Shown one piece after another: positions 9,132 to 17,830 of a stretch of 64,000 nucleotides of DNA. This stretch comes from Thermoplasmata archaeon (GTDB lineage Archaea > Thermoplasmatota > Thermoplasmata > Thermoplasmatales > Thermoplasmataceae). The stretch lies in assembly GCA_021806295.1 (NCBI GenBank), contig JAJZXS010000035.1, forward strand, positions 1 through 64,000, in the 5' to 3' direction. The notes beneath the pieces are model-generated. The model was not told the DNA's origin. It was given only the letters and a program-made list of their open reading frames with translations, and did not search any database. Each line of letters opens with the position of its first letter. The first letter of the stretch is position 1. The position numbers were made by a program, and so were the translations under genes.

Positions 9132-9767
9132 ATGAAAGCCATTGGAAATAAAACAATATTTGAAAATATGGATGAGATACTGGATCCAAAGCACACTGTA
9201 CTGGTGAACTGGGATGTACAGAATGGCCTGGTCAATAATATTTTCAATAAAGATGAATTTGTTGGTAATGTAAAAAAACTGACCCAGCTATCAGGGAAAA
9301 AGAGTATTCCTGTACTATATACTAAAATAACGCCACTGCCTTTTCAGTACATGGCCCCTTCAGGAATATACAGTTATATGAAAAGATTCGGGGTAACTGA
9401 TCCATCGAAATTGCCTGTTTTCATGGCGCCCGGTTCAAGCGAGGCAGAAATTTATCCAGAACTGGCCCCTGAAAAGGATGATTATGTTCTCAATAAGAAT
9501 ACTGCAAGCCTATTTATCGGAACAAACGTTGATAACATGCTCAAGGCAGCAGGAATCAGGACTGTTATTTTTACAGGAATTGCAACTGAAATAGGAGTTG
9601 AATCCAGCGCCAGAGATTCGGGCAATCTTGGTTATTATACAGTGGTGGCATCTGATGCATGCTCATCCCACAGCAGGGAAATGCATGAAGCATCACTCAA
9701 ATCCATGTCCGCAGTATCCATGGTTATGGACACAAAATCTATTATGGACATACTTGAAAAAAAATAA
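9132..9767 (+). CDS. Isochorismatase-like hydrolase lacking the nucleophilic cysteine
   Basis: This is an alpha/beta isochorismatase-like fold of 211 residues. NWDVQNGLV supplies the first catalytic Asp (Asp28) and NKNTASLF the Lys (Lys122). In cysteine hydrolases of this superfamily (nicotinamidase and relatives) the third residue is Cys in the motif G-x-A-T-x-x-C-V-x-x-T-x-R-D. Here the block reads GIATEIGVESSARD, so Gly155 occupies that place, as in true isochorismatases. Substrate is not predictable: a metabolite hydrolase, or a protein with a non-hydrolytic role. It starts one base after the precorrin-2 dehydrogenase stop, so the two are probably co-transcribed. Confidence 0.85.
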   Translation: MKAIGNKTIFENMDEILDPKHTVLVNWDVQNGLVNNIFNKDEFVGNVKKLTQLSGKKSIPVLYTKITPLPFQYMAPSGIYSYMKRFGVTDPSKLPVFMAPGSSEAEIYPELAPEKDDYVLNKNTASLFIGTNVDNMLKAAGIRTVIFTGIATEIGVESSARDSGNLGYYTVVASDACSSHSREMHEASLKSMSAVSMVMDTKSIMDILEKK

Positions 9768-11153
9768 TTATTGTTTATTTCTTTCAATTATATCTTTTCC
9801 ATAAATATCCTTTATTTTTGTTCCTATAATTATACTGAAACTGGCAATGATTATTATATATAACAGCATTATAACTACGGAATAAATAAATGGAAATGCG
9901 AGGCTTGATACAGCGTAATAAAGGGCAATCAGTATTATAATTGTGGATATTGAAGGTATAACTATATCAAATAATTTATTTTTATATATCCTGGAAAGGC
10001 CGGTATTCACGATCATGTGTATTATCAGTGTTGATAGGGTACTTATAGTTGCATAAAATATGAACTGGTCCAAAAACCCGCCTATACTGAATGACGCATA
10101 GAATATCACGGTAGAAACTATGGCAACTAAGATAAATATTCCGAGCAGTAAAAATAGTGCATTTTGCGGTGCATCGTATTTATTCAATTTCATGAATGCT
10201 CCTGGAAGAAAACCGTCCCTGGCCATAGAATAAATATTTCTGGTTATTGCGGTTCCAATTGTATTGAATAGTGTATAAATTATAAAAAAATTGAAGGCAA
10301 GGAAGAATATTGAAGCATAGATGCCTACATGTGTTTTTATTACCATGAAGGCCGGGATCACGGTATTTGTAAAGCTATCCATTTTATTAACACCGAATCC
10401 TACAACAAGTGAGTAGGAAATCAAGAGGTCCAGAACACCGATAATCAGGAGCATGGCAACTATGGAAAGCCCGATGTTTTTCTGTGGTGCCCTGGCTTCC
10501 TCCCCCAGAGAAACTACGGACCCGTAACCTGTATAGGCAAGAAAACTACCGGTGATGAAACCCAGGAAGAGGTTTTTATATCCAGAAATTGGTATGAAAA
10601 CTGCAATAGTGTTGTCCTTGGATGTAAATATTATTATTATGGAAATAACAACAACAAATATTATTTCAATAACATTGATTGTTATCTGGGATTTGAATGA
10701 TGGAACAATTCCGCGATAAACCGTGTAAAATGCAGGAATGCTTATGATCACTATCAGTATTATGCCATAGTAGAAGGGTATGTTGAAACCTGTGAGATAA
10801 AGTATAGCAGGATTGAATATCATTATAAAAAACGAAAGGATAAATATTAAATTTGCCAGCTGATAAATTAAATAGAGGTAGGAGGTTATAAAGGCAGCAT
10901 GCTTCCCCAGAGAATACCCGGAATAGCCGTAATATCCCCTTGCACTTGCTGTTCTCTTTGAAAACTGATAGAGCGTATTTCCTGTTAGAAGAGAGGCCAC
11001 CAGGCCGATTAGAAAGGCCAGTGGGCTTGCCCCTGCTGCAAAAGCAGCAACGCTTATTATGCCATCGAATGTAAAAAGTGGGGATAGCTGTCCCATCCCC
11101 TGGAATATTAATCCAGGTAGTGATATAGAATTTGACCTTAACTGATTTTCCAT
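9768..11153 (-). CDS. APC superfamily amino-acid permease
   Basis: This 461-residue protein has about twelve hydrophobic helices. The start SISLPGLIFQGMGQLSPLF and the glycine-rich first helix, followed by LAYTGYGSVVSLGEEARAPQKNI, are typical of the amino acid-polyamine-organocation transporters. The block SLGEEAR-P is the conserved loop after transmembrane segment 6 region. Such proteins import amino acids or amines with protons at the cytoplasmic membrane. It is transcribed convergently with the isochorismatase-like gene, whose stop abuts its own. The substrate cannot be assigned. Confidence 0.9.
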   Translation of the reverse strand: MENQLRSNSISLPGLIFQGMGQLSPLFTFDGIISVAAFAAGASPLAFLIGLVASLLTGNTLYQFSKRTASARGYYGYSGYSLGKHAAFITSYLYLIYQLANLIFILSFFIMIFNPAILYLTGFNIPFYYGIILIVIISIPAFYTVYRGIVPSFKSQITINVIEIIFVVVISIIIIFTSKDNTIAVFIPISGYKNLFLGFITGSFLAYTGYGSVVSLGEEARAPQKNIGLSIVAMLLIIGVLDLLISYSLVVGFGVNKMDSFTNTVIPAFMVIKTHVGIYASIFFLAFNFFIIYTLFNTIGTAITRNIYSMARDGFLPGAFMKLNKYDAPQNALFLLLGIFILVAIVSTVIFYASFSIGGFLDQFIFYATISTLSTLIIHMIVNTGLSRIYKNKLFDIVIPSISTIIILIALYYAVSSLAFPFIYSVVIMLLYIIIIASFSIIIGTKIKDIYGKDIIERNKQ

Positions 11154-11298
11154 GGTACATAATTGCTTTTTGATATATAATTGTAATTTAAAATGTACAT
11201 CAGAGTGTAATATATATGTATATTAATAATTAATACATTGTTGCAACCAGAAAAAATGCAGGGAAAAATTTAATACGTAAATTTATTTATATACTCAA

Positions 11299-11637
11299 AT
11301 GGATATCAAAAAATATATCAAATTAAAAAATGATATTGAAACCGTGGTAGGTATAATTATAGGATTCGTGTTCGGCGCACGGTTTATAACATTCTTATTT
11401 CCCTATCTGGTTCATTACTCATCTTCCGGTATAGGGATATCAACAAGTGTATATGCCCCACTTATAGCCATTGTAACAGGTATTCTGGTATTTTTTGGAA
11501 TCAGGACCCTTGCATATTTGATATCATCTATGTTCCTGGGTGCGGGTATCGGAATTGCACTTTATGAGCTGACTGGATTTAATGTCCTGGTAGAGATGGT
11601 CAAGATGGCACACGTATTTATGATAATTCTATATTAA
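11299..11637 (+). CDS. Small membrane protein, unknown
   Basis: This is a 112-residue protein with a charged N-terminus (MDIKKYIKLKND) followed by three hydrophobic stretches at about residues 16-35, 52-72 and 74-92. I do not recognise a family. AT-rich promoter-like sequence (AATTTAATAC near 11270, and a second TATA-like run close to the start) precedes the ATG. It stands alone between a divergent permease gene and the large helical-repeat gene. The consistent hydrophobic pattern makes it likely to be real. Confidence 0.65.
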   Translation: MDIKKYIKLKNDIETVVGIIIGFVFGARFITFLFPYLVHYSSSGIGISTSVYAPLIAIVTGILVFFGIRTLAYLISSMFLGAGIGIALYELTGFNVLVEMVKMAHVFMIILY

Positions 11638-11809
11638 ATTATATTTAGTACTATAAATAGACTGCCAGCTCTGCAGATTCCCCTGAATTTTATCTTTAAA
11701 GCATAAAGTGCCAGACCTAACCTCTAAGATCAAGCAGTCTGCTGAATCATATTTAGATATGAAAAATAGTACCATAAACTATTATAACGGATAATAAAAT
11801 ATCCCAGTA

Positions 11810-14800
11810 ATGATTGCCGTAGAGCATCTGATGTTGAAAAAGAGGTTAAAATCCCTGCTGAAAAGGGCAAGGGAAAGAGGTTCTATAGAATCTTTCAGCA
11901 ACTTTGTCATAAAGGAGCACGAAGAAATTAAAAATGTTTATGACAACCAGATTTCAGATATACTTGATGATGCTTTCAGATACCAGAAAATTACAGAGAA
12001 TTTGTTTGAGGCATTAAACTATATAGATAGCAAACTTATGCCGGTGCTAAAATACAGGGCATTAAAATATTATGATACAGGAGATGTAGATGGATTTCTT
12101 GGCATGATTAATACCTATAAAGATCTTCGCGGCATAGTGGAGATAAATGAGGCATTCAATAAAATAATGGACTCTGCTAGTATAGATGTTGCCCTACAAT
12201 ACCTTTGCAAAACCGGTATTTATGAACAAGATAAATTCGACCGGTATTTAACAAATTCATTTAATGATGAAAATTTCCACAATTATATCAAAATGTTTAA
12301 AATAAACGGAAGCATGGATGACCTTGAAAGGATATTATTGAAGTGTATATCAATAACAGGTTCAAAATATTGTTATATGGAACTTGCAGATACATATATG
12401 AAGGATGGAAAAAAAACCGGTCTGAAAAATATTGTCAATTCCATGGAATCCATATTTCAGAATAATAATGAACTCATAGTTTACTATTTATATCTGCAGG
12501 ATTATGATTCCGTGATAAGATATTCAGAAAAAACCGACCCCGGCAATGCTGAACTTGCTGAGGCTTATTATCGGAATGGAAACTATGAGAGTGCACTAAA
12601 AATTTATAAATTTATATATTACAACAGAGATCAGAATGTTCTTGAAAGGATAATAGAAATAGAACATTTTCTTCAGGATTACTACTCACTTTTAGGTTAC
12701 ATCTCGATAATGGAGCGGAATAAAGAGCTTTCCAGGAAGTTTATCCTGTATAAAATAGAAGCAGAAATCAGCCTTGAGATGTATAGTGAAGCGGAAATAG
12801 ATATTTCCAGATACAGATCAGAATTTGCTGAGGACAGGGAAATTATGAAACTTCTGATTCAGTATTACCTGAATACAGATAATCAGGAATATGCATACAG
12901 GGTGGCCATTAACCTTATCGAAATGGGAATTCAGGATGCAAATACCTATAGAGTTGCTGTAGATTATCTTTATGAAAATCATAAATATGATGAACTTGTA
13001 AAATTGCTTGGAGACAGGGGGAGGAGCCTTGGATTTATGCCAGAATACTGTTCTTCCCTTGTATCTACAGGAAAGATCGATAAAGCCATTGAATATCTGT
13101 CATCAGACAGAAACCTCATGGACTCTGGCCCGGTTGTTGATACCCTATTTGGATTTCTTAAATCTGAGGCAAATATCAGAAAGTTTGATAATTTAAATAT
13201 TTCAGATACACTCCTTGAAATGGTCATATTGTTTATTAGGGGAAGAGAAAATATTGATTATAATGTATACATGCAAAAGGCTTACAGGAATAAATCTGTG
13301 GCATGCATATACATAATTTCATTAATGGCCATGAGGAAAAAATTACCGGTACAGAAAAATTATATAAGGGGTCTTATGGGGGTTGATAAATACCAGGCTG
13401 TTGGAAAAATTATGGCAGAGGCATATTCCATTCAAACCGGGAAGGTGCCGGGAGACCTCAATGATTCAAGTTACTTTCTTTACCCGGTTACCATGTCCAT
13501 GATCGACTATGGATTTTATAAACAGGCCGAATCTTATATTGAATCCATAAACAGTAAGGTCCCTGATCCATTTTATTATTATGCGCGGGCACTTATTGAA
13601 CAGCACGAATTAGATTATGGTGAGGCTATAAAACATGTAGATGAGGCTATTGGCATTCTACTTAATGTAAATTTCCTTGCTTTAAGAATCAACGCTGGAT
13701 TGCAGCACAATGAGAGGGTTGATAACTATGTCAAACTATGCATTGATTTAGGATTTGATGAGGTGTTTTATAAAATTGATGCTTTTATAGAAGAAAATAA
13801 AGTCCAGATTAAAGATTCTTTCAGGGAATTAATTGGTACCATAGATATGAAGAATGCTGGCGTATACAGATTGAAGGAATACTGTATGGATTCCTACAGG
13901 GACAAACTGAAATATTCGGCTCTATCAGTACTCCATGGGGGAAGCTCTGAAGACATAATTAAACATTATTTGCTTCTAAAATCCAGAGATGAGAAAATAG
14001 CAATAAACTTTCTGGAGAATTACCCACAAAAGAAGTATTCCTCGTATATCATACTCTCCAGCTACTATTACAGCAAGAGAATTTATAAAAAGGCTCTAGA
14101 ATACTTCAACCGGGCATATATAAGGAACAGGCAGGCAGTAAAGAACCCGGTGTTCCAGGAAATATCCACAGGAAATATAATTTCCATGAAGATAATAGAG
14201 GACATGAAATCAAGAAATGAATGGTTCGATCTATTTCTTTATTATTATTTTAGGAATGAATATGACAGTGTAAAGGAAATTATTGTTAAACATTACAACA
14301 ACCCAAAAATCATTGAATTTGCAGTAAATCAGGCATGGGATACAATGTCACTTAAGCAACCAATGCTGGACCTGTTCTATGGCACCGGGGATAAAATACT
14401 AGGCGAACTTTTAGCAGAAAAATTCCACAGCATGGAACTTTATGACCTGGAAGTGGATGTTCTTAAAAGATTAGCCAGTTCTAATCAGGAGGAATCGGCA
14501 ATTCAGGACAAACTTATAAATGCACTGATCATGAATAATGAGGATGGAGAGGCATTAAAGTTATCATTTGAAAATTATCATATGAATAAATCGGTGTCTT
14601 CCTTCAATAAAATGATAAAAACGACATATAACCTGAAAGATTATACGTCTCTTTCAAATATTTTTAAGAATAACTCTGAATTTATAAATAGTGATAATAT
14701 AGAATATTTTATTTATTCCCAGATTAAACTATTTAATTACGTTGGTGTTAGGGTCATCTTAAAAGAGTATTCTGATATAATTCCCGAAGGCCTTAAAGCC

Positions 14801-15310
14801 AAAATTGAGAATAAAATCAGGGCTTCTTATAGAACCAGGACAGTCATACGTTTAACGGGAGACATATTCAGGGCTGAGAATGAACAAAATAGAGTATTAA
14901 ATTTTTATGAAATGCAGAAATATGTTCCTCCTTATGTTTCCAGTGACGTATATAGTTTTATAACGAATAACCTACCGTATTCCTATATAGACAGGGCTGA
15001 ATTCAATATTCAATCAAAAAATATTATCAGAAGGCTTTATGAAAAGGGCATACACTCACTGAACAAGGTTAAAATCCATGATATATACAGTGTAACAGAT
15101 GATGTAATTAAATCTAAAAATTTCTATATATTTATTGGGAGGGCCATGGAGGGTTATTACAGGCCCTCACTGGGTCTGGAGGACTGGCATTTTACTTCCG
15201 GCATAAATGAAAAATATATACCCGGAATTATGGAAATTATGGTAAAATATGATATAGGGCTTCTGGATTCCATAGCAATATCTGAAAAAATTAAGAAGGG
15301 ATTAATATAA
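11810..15310 (+). CDS. Large TPR-like helical-repeat protein, 1166 aa
   Basis: This is a very long, soluble-looking protein composed largely of amphipathic helix pairs. TPR-like units are visible, such as AEAYYRNGNYESALKIYKF, LLIQYYLNTDNQEYAYRVAI, YYYARALIEQHELDYGEAI and SYYYSKRIYKKALEYFNRA. No enzymatic motif and no signal peptide are evident; the last 130 residues look less repetitive and may be a separate C-terminal domain. The ATG lies about 26 bases after a TATA-like ACTATTATAAC, suggesting leaderless translation. The stop is followed without gap by an M50 protease gene, so the two are probably one transcript. It may be a scaffold; function unknown. Confidence 0.8.
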   Translation: MIAVEHLMLKKRLKSLLKRARERGSIESFSNFVIKEHEEIKNVYDNQISDILDDAFRYQKITENLFEALNYIDSKLMPVLKYRALKYYDTGDVDGFLGMINTYKDLRGIVEINEAFNKIMDSASIDVALQYLCKTGIYEQDKFDRYLTNSFNDENFHNYIKMFKINGSMDDLERILLKCISITGSKYCYMELADTYMKDGKKTGLKNIVNSMESIFQNNNELIVYYLYLQDYDSVIRYSEKTDPGNAELAEAYYRNGNYESALKIYKFIYYNRDQNVLERIIEIEHFLQDYYSLLGYISIMERNKELSRKFILYKIEAEISLEMYSEAEIDISRYRSEFAEDREIMKLLIQYYLNTDNQEYAYRVAINLIEMGIQDANTYRVAVDYLYENHKYDELVKLLGDRGRSLGFMPEYCSSLVSTGKIDKAIEYLSSDRNLMDSGPVVDTLFGFLKSEANIRKFDNLNISDTLLEMVILFIRGRENIDYNVYMQKAYRNKSVACIYIISLMAMRKKLPVQKNYIRGLMGVDKYQAVGKIMAEAYSIQTGKVPGDLNDSSYFLYPVTMSMIDYGFYKQAESYIESINSKVPDPFYYYARALIEQHELDYGEAIKHVDEAIGILLNVNFLALRINAGLQHNERVDNYVKLCIDLGFDEVFYKIDAFIEENKVQIKDSFRELIGTIDMKNAGVYRLKEYCMDSYRDKLKYSALSVLHGGSSEDIIKHYLLLKSRDEKIAINFLENYPQKKYSSYIILSSYYYSKRIYKKALEYFNRAYIRNRQAVKNPVFQEISTGNIISMKIIEDMKSRNEWFDLFLYYYFRNEYDSVKEIIVKHYNNPKIIEFAVNQAWDTMSLKQPMLDLFYGTGDKILGELLAEKFHSMELYDLEVDVLKRLASSNQEESAIQDKLINALIMNNEDGEALKLSFENYHMNKSVSSFNKMIKTTYNLKDYTSLSNIFKNNSEFINSDNIEYFIYSQIKLFNYVGVRVILKEYSDIIPEGLKAKIENKIRASYRTRTVIRLTGDIFRAENEQNRVLNFYEMQKYVPPYVSSDVYSFITNNLPYSYIDRAEFNIQSKNIIRRLYEKGIHSLNKVKIHDIYSVTDDVIKSKNFYIFIGRAMEGYYRPSLGLEDWHFTSGINEKYIPGIMEIMVKYDIGLLDSIAISEKIKKGLI

Positions 15311-15922
15311 ATGATGTACAGCAGGAATAACGAATCAAACGACATAATAATAGCGGTCATAGTTCTTACAATAGCATTTACACTGATGATAAATGGCGGT
15401 CTCAGGGTGGTGAATCCAAAAACGTTTGAGATAGAGGTTCTGATTGGGTTTTCAGTAACAGTAACTGCATTTCTGTTGCATGAAATGGCACACAGAACAG
15501 TGGCAAGAAGGCTGGGTGCGGTTGCATTCTTCAAATTGTGGCCTGTTGGAATTCTCATGGCGCTCATAACGTCAATATTCGGATTCATATTTGCAGCTCC
15601 TGGTGCGGTTCAGTTCGCTGGGCTGTATGACAGAGAAAGTGAGGGCAAGATTGCCCTGGCCGGCCCTGCTACAAATATATTTATAGGTATCATTGCATTT
15701 CTGGCATTTACATTTGCACCCTTGGGTGCTGTTGCCTCTACCATACTCCTCTGGGTGGCCTGGTTAAATCTCTGGTTTGCGCTTTTTAATTTAATACCAT
15801 TTCCACCACTGGATGGGAGCAAGGTATTCTACTGGAATAGCAAACTTTTCGCTGCGGTGTTCATTCTTGCCATAATTCTAAACTTTGTGGATGGTTTTCT
15901 ACTGCAAATATTTGGGATTTAA
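15311..15922 (+). CDS. M50 family intramembrane metalloprotease (site-2 protease-like)
   Basis: This is a 203-residue membrane protein with a zinc-protease motif inside a hydrophobic segment: HEMAH, with His57, Glu58 and His61. The second metal-ligand region is NLIPFPPLDG (Asp168), the usual NPxDG-like block of site-2 proteases. Several further hydrophobic helices surround these, matching the short archaeal M50 type without a PDZ domain. The family cleaves transmembrane segments of regulatory or membrane proteins. Its ATG follows the stop of the helical-repeat gene immediately, implying coupling; a role of that protein in presenting substrate is only a hypothesis. Confidence 0.88.
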   Translation: MMYSRNNESNDIIIAVIVLTIAFTLMINGGLRVVNPKTFEIEVLIGFSVTVTAFLLHEMAHRTVARRLGAVAFFKLWPVGILMALITSIFGFIFAAPGAVQFAGLYDRESEGKIALAGPATNIFIGIIAFLAFTFAPLGAVASTILLWVAWLNLWFALFNLIPFPPLDGSKVFYWNSKLFAAVFILAIILNFVDGFLLQIFGI

Positions 15923-16161
15923 TGCCATTCTCCTGGCTTAATAAAAAATATGCTGTTTTCTCCCACATCAATTCTATAGGGAATAGCATACTCCTGAAGA
16001 TCCCCGTCTATATCAGTTTTTATACTGTGATTCTCTACCATATAACCCCATAGTTCGGATGATGGATTCACTATAAGCCCGTAATATAATGGGTCGGCAG
16101 ATGCAATAAAATATTTTCCTTCAGTTAATTTCTCATGTTTGTTACCGAATAATATTTCCAT
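15919..16161 (-). CDS. Small protein, unknown, 80 aa
   Basis: This 80-residue protein has no recognisable family, no cysteine and no hydrophobic helix. The sequence looks like a compact beta-rich domain (FIASADPLYYGLIVNP, YRIDVGENSIFFIKPGEWH). Its stop overlaps the convergent M50 protease stop by four bases. A TATA-like TAATTTAATAC on the minus strand lies about 26 bases before the ATG, which supports a real leaderless gene. Function unknown. Confidence 0.55.
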   Translation of the reverse strand: MEILFGNKHEKLTEGKYFIASADPLYYGLIVNPSSELWGYMVENHSIKTDIDGDLQEYAIPYRIDVGENSIFFIKPGEWH

Positions 16162-16279
16162 ACAGGATAATAATAAAGTATTAAATTAGTTTATGCAATT
16201 TTTAATATTTTATTTCTGAAGAAACCCGAATGTATAATATATAAAAGTTAAATAGGTTTATTTAATAAAGAGCCAGAGA

Positions 16280-16456
16280 GTGGTTAAAATAAACACAAAA
16301 GAAACATGTACTTCCTGCGGTATAGGCCTGGTGGAAGTCGGATATTCAATATTTGAGTGCCCCAATTGCGGGGAGGAAATGATAGGCAGATGCAAGCAGT
16401 GCAGGGAACATTCTACGAAGTATGAATGCCCGAAATGTGGATTTATAGGACCGTGA
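16280..16456 (+). CDS. Small zinc-ribbon protein (four CxxC knuckles)
   Basis: This is a 58-residue protein with four evenly placed CxxC pairs: Cys10/13, Cys27/30, Cys38/41 and Cys50/53. It can therefore hold two zinc ions in a double zinc ribbon. It matches the small archaeal zinc-ribbon proteins (HVO_2753-like) that often sit next to translation genes and are thought to bind nucleic acid. The only plausible start is GTG 16280. A TATA-like ATATATAAAAG lies near 16242. It ends four bases before the start of the aEF1B gene, so the two form an operon. Confidence 0.85.
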   Translation: MVKINTKETCTSCGIGLVEVGYSIFECPNCGEEMIGRCKQCREHSTKYECPKCGFIGP

Positions 16457-16460
16457 TATT

Positions 16461-16727
16461 ATGGGAGATGTAATGGTTCAGCTGAGGGTACTCCCTGAGT
16501 CAGTAGAAGTAGACCTGGGAAAATTAAAAAATGAAATAACAAATGCCATAGACAAACTGTGCAAAATTAATGAGGTAAAGGAAGAGGAGATAGGGTTCGG
16601 CCTGAGCGCCCTGATGTTTTCTGTCATAGTACCTGATGAAGAAGGGAAAATAGATTCGGTTGAGAATGCAATATCCTCTGTAGAAGGAGTTAGCCAGGTT
16701 GATACAAGAGACGTTACATTAATATAA
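16461..16727 (+). CDS. Elongation factor 1-beta (aEF1B)
   Basis: This 88-residue protein matches archaeal EF-1 beta, the guanine nucleotide exchange factor that recycles EF-1 alpha. Features are the start MGDVMVQLRVLPESVEVDL, the block EEIGFGLSALMFSVIVPDEEG and the end VEGVSQVDTRDVTLI. Length is normal for the archaeal protein, which is just the catalytic C-terminal domain of the eukaryotic factor. It follows the zinc-ribbon gene closely and is followed one base later by a glycosyltransferase gene, so the run may be a single transcript with mixed functions. Confidence 0.95.
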   Translation: MGDVMVQLRVLPESVEVDLGKLKNEITNAIDKLCKINEVKEEEIGFGLSALMFSVIVPDEEGKIDSVENAISSVEGVSQVDTRDVTLI

Positions 16728-16728
16728 A

Positions 16729-17811
16729 ATGTTTATTTTTTATATTTTACTGATTTTTTATACAGTTTTATTGCTGCTCATAGCCGCTGGTTTTCTCTAT
16801 ATAGAATCAAGCAAGTATCACAGTGAGCATATTGTAAATGATTACCGGCCTAAAACTCTGGTAATAATGCCGGTGCGCGGTGTTGATTATTCTCTGGAGA
16901 CGAATTTAAAATCAGTAAAAGAACAGAAATATGAAAATTTTAAATTAATATGTGTTGTTGATTCCGGGGGAGACGATTCAGTGAACGTAATAAAAAAGAT
17001 GGGCGTTGAATACATAATAAGTTCGTACAATTGCAGTAAATGCAGCGGCAAAGTAAGGGCAATAAGCACTGCTATTGATAGATACAGAGATTATGATGTT
17101 TATTTGCTTGCGGATTCTGATATAGAGGTAAAAGATGATTGGTTGCTGGATATGGTGATGCCACTGAAAAATCCCGATGCAGGGATCTCAACCACATTTC
17201 CATATTTTGAACCCAGAGGTGGCTTCTGGTCCCAGGTAAAAGAAATATGGGGATTCGTCGGAATGGGCCTCATGGAATCAAAATTGACAAGATTCGGCTG
17301 GGGTGGTTCACTTGCATTTAGAAGAGAACTTATAGAGGATTCCATGGATTTTTTCAGTGAGCATATATCAGACGATACTGCACTTACAAAAATATGCAAA
17401 AGCAAGGGCAAAAAAATTTACTATGTAGATTCTGCCATGCCCGACATAAACTCTCCTGATAATTTTGATGTGTTTTTTGAGTGGGCAAACAGGCAAACAG
17501 CGCTGTCCATATCTGCATCACCTAAAGTATATTACTATGGAATGCTGTTTTACGGGTCTTATATGTTTCTGTTTCTGTCAGCCATATTTATGGGTGTATT
17601 TTACAGCCCGTATTACTTATTATTCCTGATTCCGGCCGTGGTTTATATATTTAATATGCTCAGGAGGCTGAAAAAGGTCAAACTGGTAAATGTTATGGGT
17701 GCTATAATGCTTCCCGTAATATATATGGTTAATTTAATCATAGCAAAAAGAATGAAAAATATCAAATGGCGTGGAAACACATACGACATACAGGATAAAA
17801 ACTTATTATAA
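16729..17811 (+). CDS. Glycosyltransferase family 2, membrane-anchored
   Basis: This is a 360-residue protein with one N-terminal transmembrane helix (about 1-25), a GT-A domain and two or three C-terminal helices. The nucleotide-sugar/metal motif is ADSD at Asp129-Asp131, and the presumed catalytic acidic pair is in ISDDTALTK. EWANRQTA stands where processive enzymes carry QxxRW. The layout resembles ceramide-glucosyltransferase-like enzymes acting on a lipid acceptor at the cytoplasmic face. Downstream are a phosphohexomutase, a CDP-alcohol phosphotransferase and another glycosyltransferase, which points to glycolipid synthesis. Donor and acceptor are unknown. Confidence 0.88.
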   Translation: MFIFYILLIFYTVLLLLIAAGFLYIESSKYHSEHIVNDYRPKTLVIMPVRGVDYSLETNLKSVKEQKYENFKLICVVDSGGDDSVNVIKKMGVEYIISSYNCSKCSGKVRAISTAIDRYRDYDVYLLADSDIEVKDDWLLDMVMPLKNPDAGISTTFPYFEPRGGFWSQVKEIWGFVGMGLMESKLTRFGWGGSLAFRRELIEDSMDFFSEHISDDTALTKICKSKGKKIYYVDSAMPDINSPDNFDVFFEWANRQTALSISASPKVYYYGMLFYGSYMFLFLSAIFMGVFYSPYYLLFLIPAVVYIFNMLRRLKKVKLVNVMGAIMLPVIYMVNLIIAKRMKNIKWRGNTYDIQDKNLL

Positions 17812-17830
17812 TGAATTACTATTATTAATA

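Noticed and set aside
10666..11160. 164-codon frame overlapping the permease in another frame of the same strand
   Set aside because: The permease frame has a continuous transmembrane pattern; this one has irregular composition rich in Cys, His and Tyr typical of a wrong frame.
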